From assembly GCF_016801865.2 (NCBI RefSeq), contig NC_068939.1, positions 131,163,116 through 131,227,115 of the forward strand: DNA of 64,000 nucleotides, given 5' to 3'. The first letter of the stretch is position 1, and each line of letters starts with the position of its first letter. The position numbers were made by a program, and so were the translations under genes. Below are positions 31,860 to 44,099 of the stretch, in pieces. Below the pieces are notes generated by a model. The model had not been told where the DNA came from. It was given only the letters and a program-made list of their open reading frames with translations, and searched no databases. This DNA is from Culex pipiens pallens. Its lineage: Eukaryota; Arthropoda; Insecta; Diptera; Culicidae.

Positions 31860-33590
31860 TATAAAAACCTAAACCTCATGCGTGTACCTGACTCGTTTTA
31901 AGGTACCACTAAAACCGAAATCTGGTAAATTTTCTTTATTTTTACCAAAACTTCCAAAAAATGTCGCGCAACATAAATTGATGTTGCAAGGTACCCAGTC
32001 AATACATTTCAAATTTGGGTTGCATGATGTAATCATTGATTTTATTCGTACTCCTTATAAATACATCATTTATTTAAAAATCAATTCATATTGTTTTGTT
32101 GTTTAGCGAAGCTGACTAACAACAAAAAGAAACCCAGAGAAAAAAGTTTTTTAAATCTAAAATCTTCCTTTGCGTAATTCATTATGATTTAAAAAAATTA
32201 CAGAAATAATACAATTCTCTTTTTTCCTTCAAATATGCAATCACAATTATTTTTTCAGATCCATAGTTTCGATTTCAGTAATCCAATTACCCATTACGTT
32301 GCTAAATTAAAAAGTTCAATTGATTAAACCAATCCTGTCATTTTGGCAGGTGTCTAAAATTGAGGTATGTTTTTGGTCAAAAATGACCTCTCAAAAAATC
32401 ATCATTTTAATAAACTTTTTGAAATTGCTCAAATGGTACTTCAATATTTAAAAATCTCCGCTTCCAACACTGTAGCATGTCAATATGATTCCCTTGAACA
32501 TGTAACACTGTTGGATGACTTATTTTGACCATTTATTTGTATTTGAGCATCATGTTTGTTTCATTTGACCCAATGAGAAAATACACTGACAGAAATCTTG
32601 TAAGCATTTACGAAATGTTTCCAAAATCGTCAAAATTAATCTCGATTTCGATGTAAATGTTTTCCAAATCGACAACATTGTTGTTCAAAATCGGCAAAAA
32701 TGTTGACTATTTTGGAAACATTTCAATGTTAACGAATTCAAAAACATAAAGTTATCGGATTAGCATACAGGATTTCTATCCATGTAAACTTTCTAAGAAC
32801 AATTCTAAGATAAAAAATTTCGACATCATTTTAATTATTTTTGTTAGTTAGAAATTACGAGAGGTGTATCGTTTTTTGACCCATAGTCATCCCCACTACA
32901 TGAAATAACATTTTTCTTGTTGCAAAATATATATATATCATGAGAAAAGTATTCAGTTGAATAATATTTAAAAAAAATGAAATCCTGTAAATTTTTCCCG
33001 TTTTAGAGTACTACTTTGATTCATACAACGTTTATGTACAATGGCACCTATAGAATGTTTGCGAGGAATTAAAGTGTCCAATAAAAAAAATCATTAAAAA
33101 TCTTTTTTTTTCTATTGCAAAAAGGTTAAGAACTGCTGAATTATGAACCTATCTACAACCAAATCTTGCAAGAACAACCCTAACCATCCGGGTAAAGAAA
33201 AACCTTTTGCCAGACCACCACAGAAAAATAGCGAAATGATTTACAGTCACGCAAGCAAAACATCATAATGATAATGTTTCTTCCGCTTTCTTTTCGCAGG
33301 GCTCCCTTCGAGTGGAAGGAAGGAACCGAGGCAACACCGAGGAAGAGGCTGGGGTCAATCGCGTTTTCGTGCCCGGAATCCCTAATCGTGGGAGGCACAC
33401 ACCCACCTGAGGAGTTCGAGCCCGTTCTGTGAGTGTGAGGGTGGCGTGAGAAAAATTCCTGCAAGAAGAAAAGGAAGAAGAAGTGACGGGGGGAAAATGC
33501 TTCGAGTGTTGTGTGATTCGTGAGGAAAATTGAAATAATTAATTTAGTGCTGATTGGTTTCGGAATCCCCTCCGACGGGTCATCAATCAA
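31860..33590. other. AT-rich stretch, then GC-rich putative 5' region of the convertase gene
   Basis: No coding exon recognised. Around 32610-32730 a 16-bp inverted pair (GAAATGTTTCCAAAAT and its inverse) marks a small decayed palindrome. GC content rises from about 33290, consistent with a 5' UTR exon or promoter-proximal DNA of the downstream gene. A 136-codon antisense frame there shows no domain. Confidence 0.4.
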
Positions 33591-33627
33591 AGGTTGTTTC
33601 GGCTAGACACCACCAGGGTGACGCTTT

Positions 33628-33714
33628 ATGAGCGCGATAGCAGGTTCCAGCAGAGACCTTCCACCGCCACCGCCACCTTCCAGATCGTCCGGACGACCAG
33701 TTGCCAGGGTGTGA
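33628..33714 (+). CDS. Possible upstream ORF of the convertase mRNA (28 aa)
   Basis: An ATG at 33628 opens 28 codons (MSAIAGSSRDLPPPPPP...) and ends in TGA at 33712-33714. This is 21 bases before the main ATG and in the same frame. If transcription starts upstream, this short Pro-rich frame would be met first by scanning ribosomes and could limit translation of the main ORF. No homology is implied. Confidence 0.3.
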   Translation: MSAIAGSSRDLPPPPPPSRSSGRPVARV

Positions 33715-33735
33715 CGACCAGCAACGACAGCCGGA

Positions 33736-34149
33736 ATGGTGGTCCTAAGAGAGCCGGTGGTGGTCATACTGACGGTGGCCGTGGCCATCCTAACCCAGGT
33801 CCAGGCCCTGCTTCCGGCCGGTGGTGGCCAGAACGTGACCCTTGCGGCGTCCGGAGCGAATTTAATTTCAACAAATGATGTTGATTATGTTAATGCAAAT
33901 AATGCCGATGCTGATGATGATGATGATGATAATGTGTCCAATAATTATAATTCGAGCGTCACCGCGGACGCCATAATTAATAGTAGTGCTACCGGGAGAA
34001 CCAGAACCGGTGTCAGTGGTGGCCCCAGAACCAGAAGCCGGAACCGGCCGGAAGCGATCTACCTGAACGAGTTTGCCGTGTACATACCGACGGGTGCGGA
34101 TGTCGCCGATATCATCGCCGATAAATATGGCTTCGCCAATTTGGGACAG
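33736..34149 (+). CDS. First coding exon of a furin-like proprotein convertase
   Basis: It encodes 138 residues and ends at CAG|GTAGGT, a strong donor leaving phase 0. Residues 1-25 (MVVLREPVVVILTVAVAILT...) form a signal peptide. Residues 26-105 are low-complexity, with an acidic run near 58-66 and several N-glycosylation sequons (NVT, NVS, NSS), then an Arg-rich stretch. Residues 106-138 (YLNEFAVYIPTG ... YGFANLGQ) match the start of the furin/kexin prodomain, which folds and inhibits the subtilisin-like protease before Golgi activation. The mature enzymes cleave proproteins at basic sites in the secretory pathway. The catalytic exons are not in the window. Fur2-like is my best guess among insect convertases, but Fur1-like is possible. 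Confidence 0.75.
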
Positions 34150-35190
34150 GTAGGTTTCGCATGTCGAGCATTAATTTAATTTGGGGCTTTTCGGCGGCAC
34201 GCGGGATTTATCTTTCTGTGTGACCACGAGCGATAAACTCGCGGTGTGGCGAGTGGATTATCGCGGTGAAATATCCCGTTTTCGAAGGGGTTTCGACGGG
34301 TACTTCAGTGTTTATTTATGGTGATTTTGGGGGGTAGCCAAAGACAAACTGAAACGGTGATTAAATGGCTTTTTCGACAGAAAAGAAAACAACTGTTTCA
34401 AACTATTTCTTAAATTCATTTCTGAAGACTCTTTCTTGAGTCGATCAATCTGGCTTGAAACGATAATTAAGCACTAAGTTGCACACTGATGATTTTTTCA
34501 GAGCAAGGCGAGAGTTGTTCTCTACGATTTCGCAATTCGACTTTTTTTTCTTATTTAAATGATGCAGTTTTGTATCATTAGATTAGAGTCTATAACTGTT
34601 TTGCGGGATGAAATGAAAATCTGTATCTTGAGAAGGAATTTTTTGATCGAAAAAAATAATTATCTTTTAATTTTTTTATTTAACTTTTTATAACAAAAAG
34701 TTGAACTCCCAAACATTCAATATAACGCCCTTTCGAAATGATAGTCTAAAATAAAAAAAAAATGATGTTTCCGAAAAGGTCGGAAAATCTCACGAATGTT
34801 TCATATTTAAACATTGAAAATCTGACCATTAGTTGCTGAGATATTGACAATAGAAAATGGTGAGCTGTTTGGGTGAGACTTAGAAAACATCAATTTTCCT
34901 GTTTATAAACCTTTGCATGGCAATATCTCAACAACTAAAAGTCTTATCAACATAGTTCACAAAAGCTAAATATAGAGAATTTTCTCAGCTTTTCAAAAAT
35001 ATTTTTTTCAAAAGTGGGCAAACATGGGCACTAATTTAAAAAGTTAATGACAGCGACTATTTTCAAAAAAGTCACCTAAAAATGGCTTAAACTTGAAAAC
35101 GGTGCGCTTTATCAAAATTTCACTAGAGTTCTTTTTGATTGCGAATTCAATTTTACATCGAAAAATTAAGTTGAAAAATTGTTGTGACCC
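34150..35190 (+). other. Start of the convertase intron; AT-rich
   Basis: The GT donor opens at 34150. GC-rich sequence fades by about 34330 into AT-rich DNA with no exon recognised. Confidence 0.5.
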
Positions 35191-35194
35191 ATAA

Positions 35195-35630
35195 TTAGAT
35201 TTTTTGAAAAAATCAGTATTGATTAAAAAATCCATAACTCGGTGAAAGATTGTGAAATTGCTGAAATGTTGGCATTCGATGTCTCCTTAAACATATCAGA
35301 AAAAATAGTGTTTTTTTTTTTTAAATCAAGTTTTAGTTATAAAAAGTGAAATTAAAAATCACAAAAAAATTACTGTGTAGTCCTTATCCATACCTACAAC
35401 TTTGCCCAAGATGTTCAAAAAATTCCTTCAAAAGATACAGATTTTTAAATTTTCATATATCATTTTTGCATGAGCAGCTGCCAAATTTGTATGGGAAATT
35501 ATATGGACAAACTAATGATGAAAAACGGCTTCTTTGGGCATACCGAAGGCACCAAAAAAGTTTCAGCCGGACTAAAAAATACAAAAATAAAAATTAAAAA
35601 AAGACCGATTTCGTAGAGAATTTCTCATAC
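35195..35630 (+). repeat. Dispersed repeat copy 1 (second copy at 58690-59085)
   Basis: Shared words in the same order and orientation include AATCAGTATTGATT, CATAACTCGGT, GTGTAGTCCTTATCC, GGCATACCGAAGGCACC and AAGTTTCAGCCGGA. The copies are diverged and differ by indels. The family is unidentified. Confidence 0.75.
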
Positions 35631-35955
35631 ATAAAAAATCAATAAGGCATGATAAAATTTATTCAAGCAAAATTAGGATTGAAATCATTTTTACAAAAAA
35701 AAAAAAAAAAATTTGCGTTGTTCAAATATTTTACAAAATATTTGAAAATGATTTTAACCACACACACAATTTAAAAAAAGAGTTGAACAATATATTTATT
35801 GAATAGTTTATAATTCATTACTCTTCGATTTTCTTTAAACTATTAAAGCTTATAAAAAAAATTATGCTCCCTGATTTTTTGACTAATTTTTTTAAACATT
35901 TTTGAATATTTTAAAAATATTTGCAGCGATCTTTATTTTCAGTATGATTGAGTAT

Positions 35956-36470
35956 TAGGGTGCCCAGAATATGGGACTTTTTCTCAAAACCTCGCTCTAC
36001 AAGCTGAATATTGTTCCTTGGGCTATTTTAGGACTCTGGGCCAAATATGAGCAAAATCGGTCAACATTTACCCATTGATACTCGAAGGTGAAGTTTGTAT
36101 GGGAAAAATCGAAAAAATGTATGTAAAACCCAACTTTCATACGGTTTTCACGGTACGCTACTTCCATCCAAATATTCTCAAAAGTGAGATTCTAATTGAA
36201 AATTTAATGCTCTACAACTTTGTAGAACATACCAAAGCTGTAAAACTTAAACCTAAAAAGTTATTAGCGAAAAAAATCATTTATGTATGAACAACATTTT
36301 TTTCATCAACTTTAGGCTCGGGTATCAATGGGTTAATCTCAACCAATTTCGCTCAAAATTTACACAGATGCTTCAAAAAAAAAAAAAGAAAAAAAAAACA
36401 GATGCTTAAAATAACCCAATAAACCGTTTTCCGCTTGTGGAGCAGGGGGTATTTTTTTCTGGGCACCCTA
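35956..36470. mobile_element. hAT-like MITE (515 bp) with 8-bp target duplication
   Basis: The left end TAGGGTGCCCAG is mirrored at the right end (CTGGGCACCCTA). The 8-mer TTGAGTAT is duplicated at 35948-35955 and 36471-36478. Inner halves are also partly inverted (TACCCATTGATACTCG near 36068 and CGGGTATCAATGGG near 36320). The A-rich duplicated word ACAGATGCTT near 36365-36405 looks like slippage. Non-coding. Confidence 0.85.
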
Positions 36471-36755
36471 TTGAGTATGAACCATGATGACCATGAACCA
36501 TTTGAGTATGATTTTCAGTATGAACCAAATTATGAGGTTTTTTTTATCAAAACATTGCATTTTTTTTAAACTCATTTATAAATAAAAAAATAATTATAAG
36601 TTTCTCAACAAGAACAAAATCAATCTGAAATAAACACAGTGAAACCTGTATGAAATTTAAATTAATTGTCTTTTAGTACATGTAAAGACAACAACCCAAG
36701 TGTTTAAAATTTTACGAAATGGATTATTTTATTTTTTTGCGCCACATTTCACTTT

Positions 36756-36839
36756 AACACCTAAACTCCCAAGCTCGAGAAAAAGGGGTAGGTTATATGG
36801 AAACTCTCCCTTTTTCTCGAGCTTGGGAGTTTAGGTGTT
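36756..36839. repeat. Perfect 32-bp hairpin with 20-base loop
   Basis: Arms 36756-36787 and 36808-36839 are exact reverse complements (start AACACCTAAACTCCCAAG; the arm contains the XhoI-like CTCGAG). The loop is 36788-36807. Perfect pairing over 32 bp in otherwise decayed AT-rich DNA is unusual. It could be the core of a young miniature palindrome or a hairpin RNA source. miRNA precursors usually have mismatches, so I do not call it a miRNA. Confidence 0.9.
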
Positions 36840-36869
36840 GATAATCGATTCTGAAATTATAAATATCGA

Positions 36870-37095
36870 AATAATGATTATTATTGATTAAATACAAACA
36901 TGAAGAATGCAAAGCAAAAAAAACAACTTATTTAATGTTCCTAATTGATTTTTTTTTGTAACATTAAAAAAAAAATCTTAAGCTTATATTTGTTCAAATT
37001 AAGTCACCCAATTTATTTAATTGATGTTTCAAGGGTCGGTTATTGAACTATTTTGAAAAGACGTCGCGGGCCGGATGTTGGGTAGGCCTGCCTTA
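36870..37095 (-). repeat. Fragment of the hAT-like family at 52213-53404
   Basis: Read on the minus strand it starts AGGCAGGCCTACCCAACATC and continues CCGGCCCGCGACGTC and TTTTCAAAATAGTTCAATA. This matches the left end of the 52213 element in order. The other terminus was not found, so this copy is probably truncated. Confidence 0.65.
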
Positions 37096-38400
37096 GAGTA
37101 AATTAAAAACGGTACAAAAAAATATTTTCAATAATTTTTTATCTAGATTTTCGATATTTTCCAAAAATATTGGAAAGTATTACACAGTTAAAAAATAATG
37201 TAAATTTGGAAGTTGTAAATTTGGAAGGTAGAAAATGACGTCTTTAATGATGTAATTTATCCTCAAGTTAAACTGAAGTGGCATTACACCAGAAAAGTGG
37301 TAACATTCCACTTTTCCAGAGGTAAAATCACACATTTTTTCTGACATAAAAGAAGTACCCCTTCCCAGATGTTATATTACCATGATATTTATTACTATGT
37401 TTCATAAAATAAATTTTGAATCATTACAGATATCGATGTCTCTGTGCTCTCTTATGCTAACTAGATAGGAAAACCAGCAAGTTTAGTACAAGAAAGCACA
37501 GAGTCATGGATAAGCCACCGTCACAAATTGGCAAAATATCAATAAATTTATGAATATATTTTTCCTCAAGTTTCACGTCTTTCCCGAACTGTGGTCTTGA
37601 GGATTCTTGAGGATTCAGTGTTCGTAAAAAGCTTTAAAAAGAACAATTTGATTCAGAATGCAGGAATAAACGATAGCCAATTTATGCTTAATAGTTTACA
37701 ACCAATTGTGAAAGTATTTTCAGTGCTTATTTAATATTTTTTGCAACATTTTGTTGTCCCTCTGATTTTTCGATAAATTTTTGAAGGGGGAGCGGGGGGT
37801 CTTGGAGAATTTAATTTCTTGTGATAATTTTTTGTACAGTAAAGAAAAAAAAACATATTTAATTACAAATAAAATCGCTAACAAAATAGTTTTTTTAATA
37901 CTAATGATTGCAAAACAGCTGCATTTGTTTACATATAATCCATTTTATAACACTTTATTAATTTAAAGGTTGAAACCATGGTATGATTTTTTTAATTCTT
38001 TAAAATTGAAAAAAGTGTTTTATCTTTGAAATAAAATAAAAAAATAGGTTGCAGGATGTATACTGCCATTTAAACTGTTTTGAAGCTTAAAAATTTGATA
38101 TTTGTTTAATTTTTATTTGAAAAAACAACAGCTTATTAACCAGAATCTGATTTTATCTTCCCTTTGTGGAAAATTTTCTAAAGAATTTGAAAATGCTATC
38201 CATTCTCCGGTTCAAACTTTGGAATTAAAGTAAGACGCAACTGTTTGGATAAATCAATATTTTTATAAATTGATTGATATTTATTAATATAACAAAAGCA
38301 ACGTTTTAAGCAATTTGCATATCATTTGAGAATCAAACATAATTTTAACTAATTTGACAAACTAACCGACTTCCCAGATTCAAGCTTTTAACAAGATTCA
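37096..38400. other. AT-rich non-coding intron-like stretch
   Basis: No exon recognised. The block at about 37185-37345 (GTAAATTTGG repeats, ACCAGAAAAGTGGTAAC) resembles a decayed MITE, but its ends could not be fixed. Confidence 0.4.
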
Positions 38401-39979
38401 ATATCTCATCCAATTACCACATTGCATAGATCCGAATCAAATCGAATGCAAACATACGGCGTTCATATCTCATCAAACGTGTGTTCCAGCCCGTGGTTTC
38501 GCAAGATTTAGTTATGACGCAGATATGGACGCCCGATGATGCAAGCAAGCACGCCGTTGATCAAAATCGCAGCAAATATGCGGCCAAACAAGACATCCCA
38601 GGTGGTTCCCGGGACGCGGACGCTAATTGATCCGTTAACGGCGAAGGCACAAACTGCGTTACACCGTGGAATTCGGCCGTTTCGTCGAATGTTCGTTACG
38701 CCTAATATGAATAGCTCCAACTCCAGCTAACCATCGATTGCTGCTGCAGCTCGTGGTCGCGATGGTCAACCAAGTGACAAATCGCATCATCGCCGAACCA
38801 CTTCCCGCGGGGGTCATCCCGCGTGCTCACAGTACCGCGATCTAAATGGTTGACCCAATACACAGTGCGCCGGTCTTCCATCGATCACGTCTCGAGGCTT
38901 TGCGATAACTAATTCTAGGGTGGACTTTCTACAGCTGTATCTTAACGTACAGATATGTCTTGTGCACGAGGCAAGAGTCGCCTTCGGCGACTTGGCCACT
39001 CACACCTCACACACACACACCGCTGATGATGAACGACAGTGGTGTTGCCAACGGGGTGCGCACTTTGTGGCCACCGCCTGACATGATTGTATGTGGTGAT
39101 GTCCCCGGCGGCGCTGGCGAGAGTCACGGGTAGATCTGGATGGGTGAATGCATGATGAGAAATTATTGCTGGAAGTGCTGGTAAATTGATGTTAAATTTT
39201 AGTAGAAGGTTTAGCAATTAATTCTGAAAAAATCATTTTAAGTGTACAGTCCAAAACTATGACTTTAAGTTGATGGCAGTTGGTGTTCATTAGAATCCAT
39301 CCAAAAATCACCACAAGTCATTTTTATCCTTCTCTCAATACGCCAGCATCAGCGTCAGCACATCGACAGCGCCAATCAATCGCAATCATTCAACGAAACG
39401 GTGAAAACTGTTCCGATAAATTGAACCAATCAATGATGCTTCACAGAGCCTACCCCCGCAATCTTCCTCCCATCGTGATGTCCAAAGGTCGTTAATCGCT
39501 TCTCTTGCGAGGTACAGCGACGAATGCAGTTTTTGTCCCTTCTGGGCAGAAGTTTCCCTTCTAGGGTAAAATGTCCTCACCTTCAAGCTTGCCTCACTTT
39601 GAGACATTTCTTCGAAATCAGACCCAACTCGAAGTTCACTCACCCTAGATGTAAGTTTTTCTTTTCTCCATCAGCTGCTAGGGGGATCAATCAGCAATTC
39701 AGCAGGAGTTTTTTTTTCTCTCTCTGCTATCGCTTTACAGTCGTTTTGTTTTTTTTTTGTCTGACTTCTCCCCGTCCGGTCCACCCCATCGATTTCCCGG
39801 CAATTGTGTTAGGTAATCGTTTCCCTTTTTCGTGGAAATTTGTGGGGAGGCTAGGAAAAAAACAGCAAAAAATCGCGTCGTTCTTTGTCCTTGAGATTGT
39901 TCCTTCAGTTTTGCGCAAACCGTTTGCCCAGGGGGGTTGTCCTTAAATGAGGCATTCCTTAAGTTAAAAATTTGTATTT
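38401..39979. other. GC-richer unique block without a recognised gene
   Basis: Bases 38450-39160 and 39500-39950 have higher GC content and several overlapping frames of 60-140 codons, none with a known domain. Position inside the presumed convertase intron suggests regulatory or non-coding conserved DNA. A short CA run lies at 39000-39022. Confidence 0.4.
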
Positions 39980-40729
39980 GGGTAATTCTCTACCAACTCA
40001 CACAGCAGTTGCCCCGATCCCTCTTCGATTTGCGTGAAACTTTGTCCTAAGGGGTTAGTTTTGTCCCTGAATCCGAGGTTCGTTTTTTGATACCTCGTGG
40101 CGGAGGGGCGGTATGACCCCTTCCAGTTTTGAACATGCGAAAAAAGAGGTGTTTTTCAATAATTTTCAGTCTGAAACCAGCCTGATGAGATAGAAATTTG
40201 CTGTCAAAGAGAATTTTAAGTAAAATTGTACGCACGATTTGATGGCGTACTCAGAATTCCGAAAAAACGTATTTATCATCGAAAAAAACACTAAAAAACT
40301 TTTAAAAACTCTGCCATTTTCCTTTACTCAATTGTAAAATTTTTTGGAACATGTCATTTTATGGGAAATTTAATGTTCTTTTCGAATCTACATTGACCCA
40401 TTTTTTTCATTTAGAACATAATTTTTCATTTTAGATTTCGTGTTTTTTTTCTAATTTTGCAGGGTTATTTTTTAGAGTGTAACAATGTTCCACGAAGTTA
40501 TAGAGCAGACACTTACCAAAATTTTGATATACAGTCATGCCTCGGTTTTGCACGCCTCGGTTTTGCACTGCCCCGGTTTTGATTCGGTCCAGTGCTTAAC
40601 CGAGGCACAGAGCTTGTGGGATTTTGGCTATAAGGGAGACATTGGCTTTAATCGTATGAAAATCATGCAATCATCAAACAATTATAGTATTTTGGAATCG
40701 GGATGATGTGTTCAAATTACAATATCATG

Positions 40730-41760
40730 AAAATTTTCATAAAGATACATATTTTTCCTGTATTTTGAAAATTCAATGTTTCTCGAAAAAATACTCAAAA
40801 TTATTGTTGTTGCAATATGGGTATCAAATGATTAGAATTTTTTCATACATTTCGAATGTAAATTATTTTTTTTGAAAACACTAAAAAATTTCACAAAACT
40901 ACGTATTTTCGAAAAAAAATACTCAAAATTTCAGTTTTTACAATATGGGTATCAAACGATCAGGATTTTTTTTAAAAAATTCGAATGTTATAACAACATT
41001 TTTTGAAAATACTAAAATTTTTAACAAAACTACGTATTTTTGAAAAAAAATACTCGAAGTTTCCGTTTTTACAATGTGGGTTTCAAACGATCGTGATTTT
41101 TTCATTCATTTGAATGTAATAACAACATTTTTTGAAAATACTCAAAATTTTCACAAAACTACGTATTTTCGAAAAAATACTCAGAATTTCAGTTTATACA
41201 ATATGGGTATCAAACGATCGGGATTTTTTTATACATTTCGAATGTCATAACAACATTTTTTGAAAATACTCAAAATATTCACAAAACTACGTATTTTCGA
41301 AAAAAATACTGTAAATTCCAGTTTTTATAATATAGGTATCAAATGATTGGGATTTTATCATACATTTCGAACAAAATAACAATTTTTTTTGAAAATACTC
41401 CAAACATTCACAAAACTACGTATTTTTGAAAAAAAAAATACTCAAAATTTCCGTTTTTCACAAGACAGGTATCAAATGATCGGTTTTTTTTTAAGTTATA
41501 GCACAAATTTGTGAAAATATCCAAATAATCACAAAACTACGTATTTTCGAAAAAAAACCCAAATTTATTTTTTTCGCAATCTGAGTATCAAATAATCGGG
41601 ATTTTTTGTACATTTTGAAAGTAATCACACAAATTTGTGAAAAAATACAAAATTTTCACAAAACTTTCGTATTTTTGAAAAAAATATTAAATATTTCAGT
41701 TTTTTACAATGTGGGTATCAAATGTTGGAGATTTTTTCATTAATTGTTACTTTGTATCCG
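40730..41760 (+). repeat. Tandem array of a ~128-bp unit (7-8 copies)
   Basis: The marker ACAAAACTACGTATTTT recurs at 40893, 41024, 41153, 41281, 41410 and 41531 and, degenerate, at 41658, giving spacings of 121-131 bases. Each unit also has a GGGTATCAAA(C/T)GATC word and AATAACAACATTTTTTG. The outer copies are the most diverged. Confidence 0.9.
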
Positions 41761-41884
41761 ATTTTTTCTAAGGGACGACGGGACTTGAAACCGCAACCAC
41801 CTCATTAGTACTGAGACGCACCGCAAATTGTACCACTGAGGCCCTTGAAATTCTAGATGTCTCAAGCCACCGTAGTTTTACGTG

Positions 41885-42135
41885 TGACAGTATTTTGTAA
41901 AAACTGAATTTTGTAAATAAGTATATTGTAAAAACTGAAATGTTGAGTATTTTTTCAGAAATACGTAGTTTTGTGATAATTTTGAGTATTTTAAAAAATG
42001 TTGTTATTACATTCGAAATGTATGAAAAAATCCCGATCATTTGAAACCCACATTGTAAAAACGGAAATTTTGAGTTTTTTTCGAAAATACGTAGTTTTGT
42101 GAAAATTTTGAGCATTTTCAAAAAATGTTGTTATA
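41885..42135 (-). repeat. Inverted copies of the 128-bp unit (about 2)
   Basis: AATACGTAGTTTTGTG occurs at about 41960 and 42085 with the rest of the unit in reverse orientation to the main array. The pair could fold back on the direct array. Confidence 0.88.
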
Positions 42136-42429
42136 ACTCGAATTCGTGATCAGGGGCAAAAGTTACCACTAAGGACAAAGTTTCACGCAAATCAAAGAGG
42201 GGTCGGGGCAACTTTTCCCGATTTCGTGTGAGTTGGTAGAGTTTTGAAATTCAAGACAATTTTTTTTGAAGAAATTCGTCAAATTTCTTCATGCCTGAAA
42301 CATTTATAATTTAGCGAAACACCTTGACAGTGAAAAAACAAATTTGGTCAAATGACCCTTCCGATGAAATGGATTTTGTTTTAGAATGGATTCAATAACT
42401 CAAATTTAAATAGATCTTGATTATTTTCC

Positions 42430-44096
42430 AATTCCAGCTCAAATCAGGAATTTTTCTGGTACTTTTGTACCCGACCCTCTCCGATTTCAATGAAACTTTG
42501 TAGACATGTTACCTCCTTAACCAGATAAAAAGTTGTAAACTAACCGGCTCTCGTCACAAATAAACAATCAATTACAATTACAATTAGCCATTTTTGTGTA
42601 TATGGAGCCAATTGTACTCGAAAATTACATTTGAGAAGGGCGTAAGTAATTTAAATATTTCTGTACTTTGTAATTTAAAAATACTGTATCTCGAAGCTGT
42701 TTCATCGTATCAGAAAGTGGTCAAAGACAAACTTGTAGGAAATTGGACGGGCTTTCTGAAAAAATACACTGAATGAAAAATACACGCCGCATCTATGAAA
42801 TTTTTCAATTTTTAAGTTAAAAAGTTAAATTTTGAGGTGATGTCACGATTTTTTTCGTTCAAAATTTTTGAGGAAATAGCTTAAGATGTTACAAAAAGAC
42901 TTACGAAAAATGCAGGATGGTATGTCTCTCCTACAAAAAAAAAAATCATTAACTAAAATAGTTTTTTTTTAAGTGATCTTAACGTCAAAATTTTTAAAAC
43001 CCGATAGTGGGAATCAATTCCTTAGACAATTTTACACAAAAGTCTCCATATTGACCATTGTCCTATGTCCAATCCTTGTGAAGATACAGCGGTTTCAAAA
43101 AATTAAAGGTAGAAAAAATAGGGTTTTTGGTGTTTTTTGGCAATTTCTATATGACAGACTTAATTTTTCAGTCTCAAAATATTTTCACCGGAAAGCTCGT
43201 CCAATTTCCCATAAGTATGCCTTAGACAGCATTTCAATTGGATGTATCGGCTTACAGATATAAGCTTAATTACATTGCTCACAACTGAAAATAGAAAAAA
43301 ATTTCAGTGTTGTAGAAACCTGGATGGTAAATAAGCTTACGTAAATAGTAAAACGAGTCAAACCAAAAAGCTGTCAAAGACAAACATATGGGAAATCGGA
43401 TGAACTTTCCGGTAAAAATATTTTCGAGACTGAAAAATCAAGTCTGTCATATAGATGTTCGCAAAAACCACAGAAAAACCTATTTTTCAACATTTTTATT
43501 TTTAAAACCGCTTGTTCTTCACAAGGATTGGGCATAGGACAATGGTCAATTTGGAGACTTATGTGTAAAATTGTCTTAAGAATCGATTCCAACTATCGGT
43601 CTAAAATAAATTTGGCGCTTAGATCACTTTTCAAAAAAACAGTTTTAGTAAATGATTTTTGTATTTTTTTAGGAGAGACATACCATCCTGCAGTTTTCGC
43701 TATTTCCTCAAAAATTTTGAACGAAAAAAATTGAGACATCACCTTAAAATTAAACAATTAAACATAAAAATTGAAAAATCTCATTGAAGTGGCGTTTATT
43801 TTTCTTTCAGTGTATTTTTAAAGAAAGCCCGTCCAATTTCCTACAAGTTTGTCTTTTTTCACTATTTGATACGATGAAATGGCTTCGAGATACAGTATTT
43901 TTAAAATTACAATATACAGAAATATTTACATTACTTACGCCCTTCTCAAATGTTATTTTCGAGTACAATTGGCTTCATATAGGTACACAAAATTGGCTTA
44001 TATAGGCCTAGGATAACATGTCTACAAAGTTTCATTGAAATCGGAGAGGGTCGGGTACAAAAATACTAGAAAAAATCCCAATTTGAGCTGTAATTG
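42430..44096. mobile_element. Foldback element with about 0.8-kb arms
   Basis: Arms of roughly 42430-43270 and 43330-44096 are imperfect reverse complements. TGTACCCGACCCTCTCCGAT is mirrored near 44040-44060, TTTGAGAAGGGCGTAAGTAA near 43935-43955, and CATTGTCCTATGTCCAATCC near 43525-43545. The centre is about 60 bp. No target duplication was found, suggesting an older copy. Frames inside are mirror-image by-products. Confidence 0.8.
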
Positions 44097-44099
44097 CTC

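Larger units (their letters stand above)
39980..42241. mobile_element. TIR element carrying a 128-bp minisatellite in both orientations
   Basis: The left terminus TTCTCTACCAACTCACAC (from about 39985) is mirrored at the right by GTGTGAGTTGGTAGAG, ending at 42241. About 95 bp of each end correspond (CGATCCCTCTTCGATTTGCG and its inverse). The inside holds seven or eight direct copies of a ~128-bp unit (40730-41760), a non-repetitive part (41760-41885) and about two inverted copies (41885-42135). No transposase and no certain target duplication were found. A solo terminus of this family sits at 31080-31315. Confidence 0.7.

Noticed and set aside
33180..33590. 136-codon antisense frame upstream of the convertase exon
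   Set aside because: No domain. It lies in the presumed GC-rich 5' UTR or promoter-proximal DNA of the + strand gene.
36756..36839. miRNA precursor
   Set aside because: A perfect 32-bp stem without bulges is atypical of miRNA hairpins, and there is no expression evidence.
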